Source: Bacteriovorax stolpii
Lineage (GTDB): Bacteria > Bdellovibrionota > Bacteriovoracia > Bacteriovoracales > Bacteriovoracaceae
Length of the DNA stretch: 64,000 nt
Direction: 5' to 3'
Assembly: GCA_945883845.1 (NCBI GenBank)
Contig: CAMCYI010000001.1
Coordinates: 124,001 to 188,000, forward strand
Positions within the stretch are counted from its first letter, which is position 1. Each line of letters starts with the position of its first letter. The notes under the pieces are model-generated. The model worked only from the letters and a program-made list of their open reading frames with translations, searched no databases and had not been told where the DNA came from. Of this stretch, positions 62,045-64,000 are shown in pieces. A program made the translations under genes and the position numbers.

Positions 62045-63427
62045 ATGTTAGCTCTCACTGGATTGATTTTATCTCTCTTGGCACTCATGTATTTGGCTTA
62101 TCGTGGGATCAACGTTCTAGTCCTTGCCCCACTTTGTGCCCTCTTCGCCGTCATGTTTCAGTCAGAAGCATTTCTTGGTCAGGGTGCACCTCTCGCTCAC
62201 TACACGCAAATTTTTATGGGCTCCCTGGGAAAATATCTCATCCAATATTTCCCTGTTTTCCTTCTCGGGGCCATCTTCGGTAAACTGATGAATGATACCA
62301 ATGCAGCGAAAGTCATTGGCGAATATATTTCGGAAAAACTCGGAGCAAAACACGCGATCCTTGCAACGATTCTTGCCTGCGGGATTCTCACATACGGTGG
62401 GGTCTCTCTCTTCGTAGTCGCATTTTGCGTCCTCCCTATTTCCATTTCTCTTTATGCGAAAGCTGGAATTCACCGGAAGTACATTCCGGGAGCTATCGCC
62501 GTCGGGTCTTTCACTTTTACGATGACTGCACTTCCCGGAACTCCGGCGATTCAGAATGCGATCCCTATGCCATACTTCGGAACGACAACATTCGCGGCAC
62601 CTGGTTTGGGAATCATCGCGGCCATTATTATGTTTGGTCTCGGTCTTCTCTGGATGAAATACAGTGCAACGAAAGTTCCTGCTGACATCAAAGACGTGGA
62701 AGCAGTTCTGACCCACACTGAAGGCCCATCGTTTCTTCTCGCTATCACTCCCCTGGTGATCGTGATTGTTGCGAATTTCATCCTCTCACAATACGTGATT
62801 CCAAATTGGGACGCGAGTTACCTCTCGGAAGCAAAGTTCGGCGGCATTCAATTAAAAGCTGTGAAAGGACTCTGGGCCATTATTATTTCTCTCGTCCTTG
62901 CGATCATTTTCGTTCTTGCGACGATGAGAAAATATAACAGCAAGATGATCGACTCGATCAACTCCGGAACCATGGGTTCCCTTCTTCCTATTTTTAACAC
63001 CGCATCTGAAGTGGGTTATGGAGCAGTGATTGCAAGCTTCGCATCGTTTGCTGTTCTCAAAACTGCCGTGCTTGGAATTTTTCCGTCGAACCCTCTTGTT
63101 TCAGAAGCTGTTGCCATCAACGCACTCGCGGGTATTACGGGATCAGCGTCCGGCGGTATGAGCATAGGACTTGAAGTCCTTGGGGCCCGCTATCTTGAGA
63201 TGGCCCAGTCAATGAACATCTCTCCAGAACTTCTTCACCGTGTGGCCGCGCTGAGTTCCGGAGGCTTTGATACTCTCCCGCATAACGGAGCAGTGATCAC
63301 GCTCCTCGCGATCTGTGGGATGACTCATAGAGATTCATATAAGGATATCTTTATGGTCGCCGTGGCCATTCCGGTTGTCGCAACTGTTGTCGTTGTGATC
63401 CTCGGTACACTCTTCGGGAGCTTCTGA
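62045..63427 (+). CDS. GntP-family permease
   Basis: 460 residues with about 12-14 membrane segments, the gluconate:H+ symporter family. Seen: FPVFLLGAIFGKLMNDTNAAKVI, ALPGTPAIQNAIPM, GSASGGMSIGLEVLG and SSGGFDTLPHNGAVITLL. Substrate may be a hydroxy acid; adjacency to the esterase suggests uptake of a released hydroxybutyrate-like product, which is inference. Confidence 0.9.
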   Translation: MLALTGLILSLLALMYLAYRGINVLVLAPLCALFAVMFQSEAFLGQGAPLAHYTQIFMGSLGKYLIQYFPVFLLGAIFGKLMNDTNAAKVIGEYISEKLGAKHAILATILACGILTYGGVSLFVVAFCVLPISISLYAKAGIHRKYIPGAIAVGSFTFTMTALPGTPAIQNAIPMPYFGTTTFAAPGLGIIAAIIMFGLGLLWMKYSATKVPADIKDVEAVLTHTEGPSFLLAITPLVIVIVANFILSQYVIPNWDASYLSEAKFGGIQLKAVKGLWAIIISLVLAIIFVLATMRKYNSKMIDSINSGTMGSLLPIFNTASEVGYGAVIASFASFAVLKTAVLGIFPSNPLVSEAVAINALAGITGSASGGMSIGLEVLGARYLEMAQSMNISPELLHRVAALSSGGFDTLPHNGAVITLLAICGMTHRDSYKDIFMVAVAIPVVATVVVVILGTLFGSF

Positions 63428-63840
63428 TGTTAAAAATTATCTTTCTCTCTCTGTTCGTCAGTCTTAGTGCATTTGCCGAAGATATCCGGTGTGTTGAAAC
63501 TCCGAACGATGGAACTCACTTCGATATCTTTCTGACCAATTACAATGGAAAATTGAATTTCAAAAGATGCAATCCGGGTTATCACACAGGAATGAAATGT
63601 GTCATTTACGTCGACACAATCTGTGACGTTGTTGTTAAAACCATCGGTGAAAAACAAGAACTCACAGGTAAGTGCAGCTGGGTAGACATGGGAGATGTAA
63701 AAATCGTCTACACCTTCACACCGGTAAAGAGCAAACCTCTGCAGCACGTGATCACTCTCCAGGTCGACAAAGAGAAGCCAAAGTTCTTCGGTAAAAATTA
63801 TTTCTGCTCACCCTTTGCTCCACCTACTCCACAAAATTAA
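63427..63840 (+). CDS. Small exported protein
   Basis: 137 residues, signal peptide ending SAFAED. Beta-rich chain with Cys at IRCVET, KRCNPG, MKCVIY, TICDVV, GKCSW, YFCSPF, so up to three disulphides. TGATG overlap with the permease stop. No family recognised. Confidence 0.6.
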   Translation: MLKIIFLSLFVSLSAFAEDIRCVETPNDGTHFDIFLTNYNGKLNFKRCNPGYHTGMKCVIYVDTICDVVVKTIGEKQELTGKCSWVDMGDVKIVYTFTPVKSKPLQHVITLQVDKEKPKFFGKNYFCSPFAPPTPQN

Positions 63841-63966
63841 CTGCTAAATCCCTTAAAACTGGCGCATCAATCATACTTCCTTGTCCTTGACCCTCTGCCC
63901 TTAGACGCGTTTGCGACTTGGCCTTAAACTTCCCTCATTCGAATTTCCCCATCAAAGGACTGAAAA

Positions 63967-64000
63967 ATGTACTACGACATTCTCGTAAACCAGAACTCAA
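63967..64000 (+). CDS. Start of an unidentified gene
   Basis: An ATG at 63967 preceded by AAAGGA (63953-63958) opens a frame MYYDILVNQNS that runs off the right edge after 11 codons. Too short to identify. Confidence 0.35.
   Translation, partial: MYYDILVNQNS

Noticed and set aside
1..64000. CRISPR arrays, insertion sequences, rRNA operons
   Set aside because: No regularly spaced repeats, transposase-like genes or rRNA sequence were seen.

Overview
The window looks like chromosome from a Gram-negative bacterium of the Bdellovibrionota, most likely the Bacteriovoracia/Bacteriovorax side. The clearest pointers are a TIGR02147-family regulator coupled to a tiny exported protein, the many lineage-specific lipoproteins and small exported proteins, outer-membrane beta-barrels and a FlgT/CsgG-like lipoprotein. 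This assignment is an inference from gene content; there is no rRNA here to confirm it. Genes are tightly packed, with many 1-4 bp start/stop overlaps, so short operons are common.

Layout. 1-1947: a divergent purine locus, purF (partial, minus strand) against purK-purE. 1948-2362: a gene-poor stretch rich in inverted repeats. 2363-4675: small exported proteins and the TIGR02147 regulator. 4682-7641: acetyl-CoA synthetase divergent from a MerR regulator with a cobalamin-binding domain. 7646-13702: exported proteins and lipoproteins, a porin O/P, a zinc-protease-like lipoprotein, a MAPEG protein and an exported HAD-like (DUF2608) protein. 13762-15561: a FabR/DesT-like TetR repressor divergent from a fatty acid desaturase, with two similar 16-base candidate operators. 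About 15610-18228: an AT-rich island beside tRNA-Phe with a three-gene operon (lytic transglycosylase, exported protein, Bro-N protein). The first gene appears frameshifted at a 12-base homopolymer.

18427-24629: an alpha/beta hydrolase, a Cys-rich exported protein, queG overlapped by a pyruvate kinase carrying a C-terminal ferredoxin domain, and a 647-residue coiled-coil protein. 24760-29206: a lipoprotein DsbA-like oxidoreductase and a heterodimeric ABC exporter. 29225-39254: tRNA-Val, YaeQ, a polysaccharide deacetylase, a beta-helix/diheme-cytochrome fusion, GNAT, GFA, hotdog thioesterase, SGNH and PhoD-like hydrolases and lipoproteins. 39251-40842: a MotA/TolQ/ExbB channel with a partner that joins an ExbD/MotB-type membrane anchor to a periplasmic vWA domain. 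40916-48522: BCAT, Kup K+ transporter, a putative Na+/H+ antiporter, a ferredoxin, phosphohexomutase and queC.

48656-56318: one leftward operon running dnaE, exported protein, FlgT/CsgG-like lipoprotein, degenerate HD-GYP protein, small lipoprotein. 56490-58322: mtnBDC of the methionine salvage pathway. 58319-60960: outer-membrane and lipoprotein genes including a FixH/YtkA-like one. 61084-64000: PHB-depolymerase-like esterase, GntP permease, an exported protein and the first codons of another gene.

The candidates most worth a second look for unusual biology are the ExbB-vWA pair, the pyruvate kinase-ferredoxin fusion, and the tRNA-Phe-linked transglycosylase operon with its poly-A frameshift. 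Family names come from motif recognition by eye; no database search was run.
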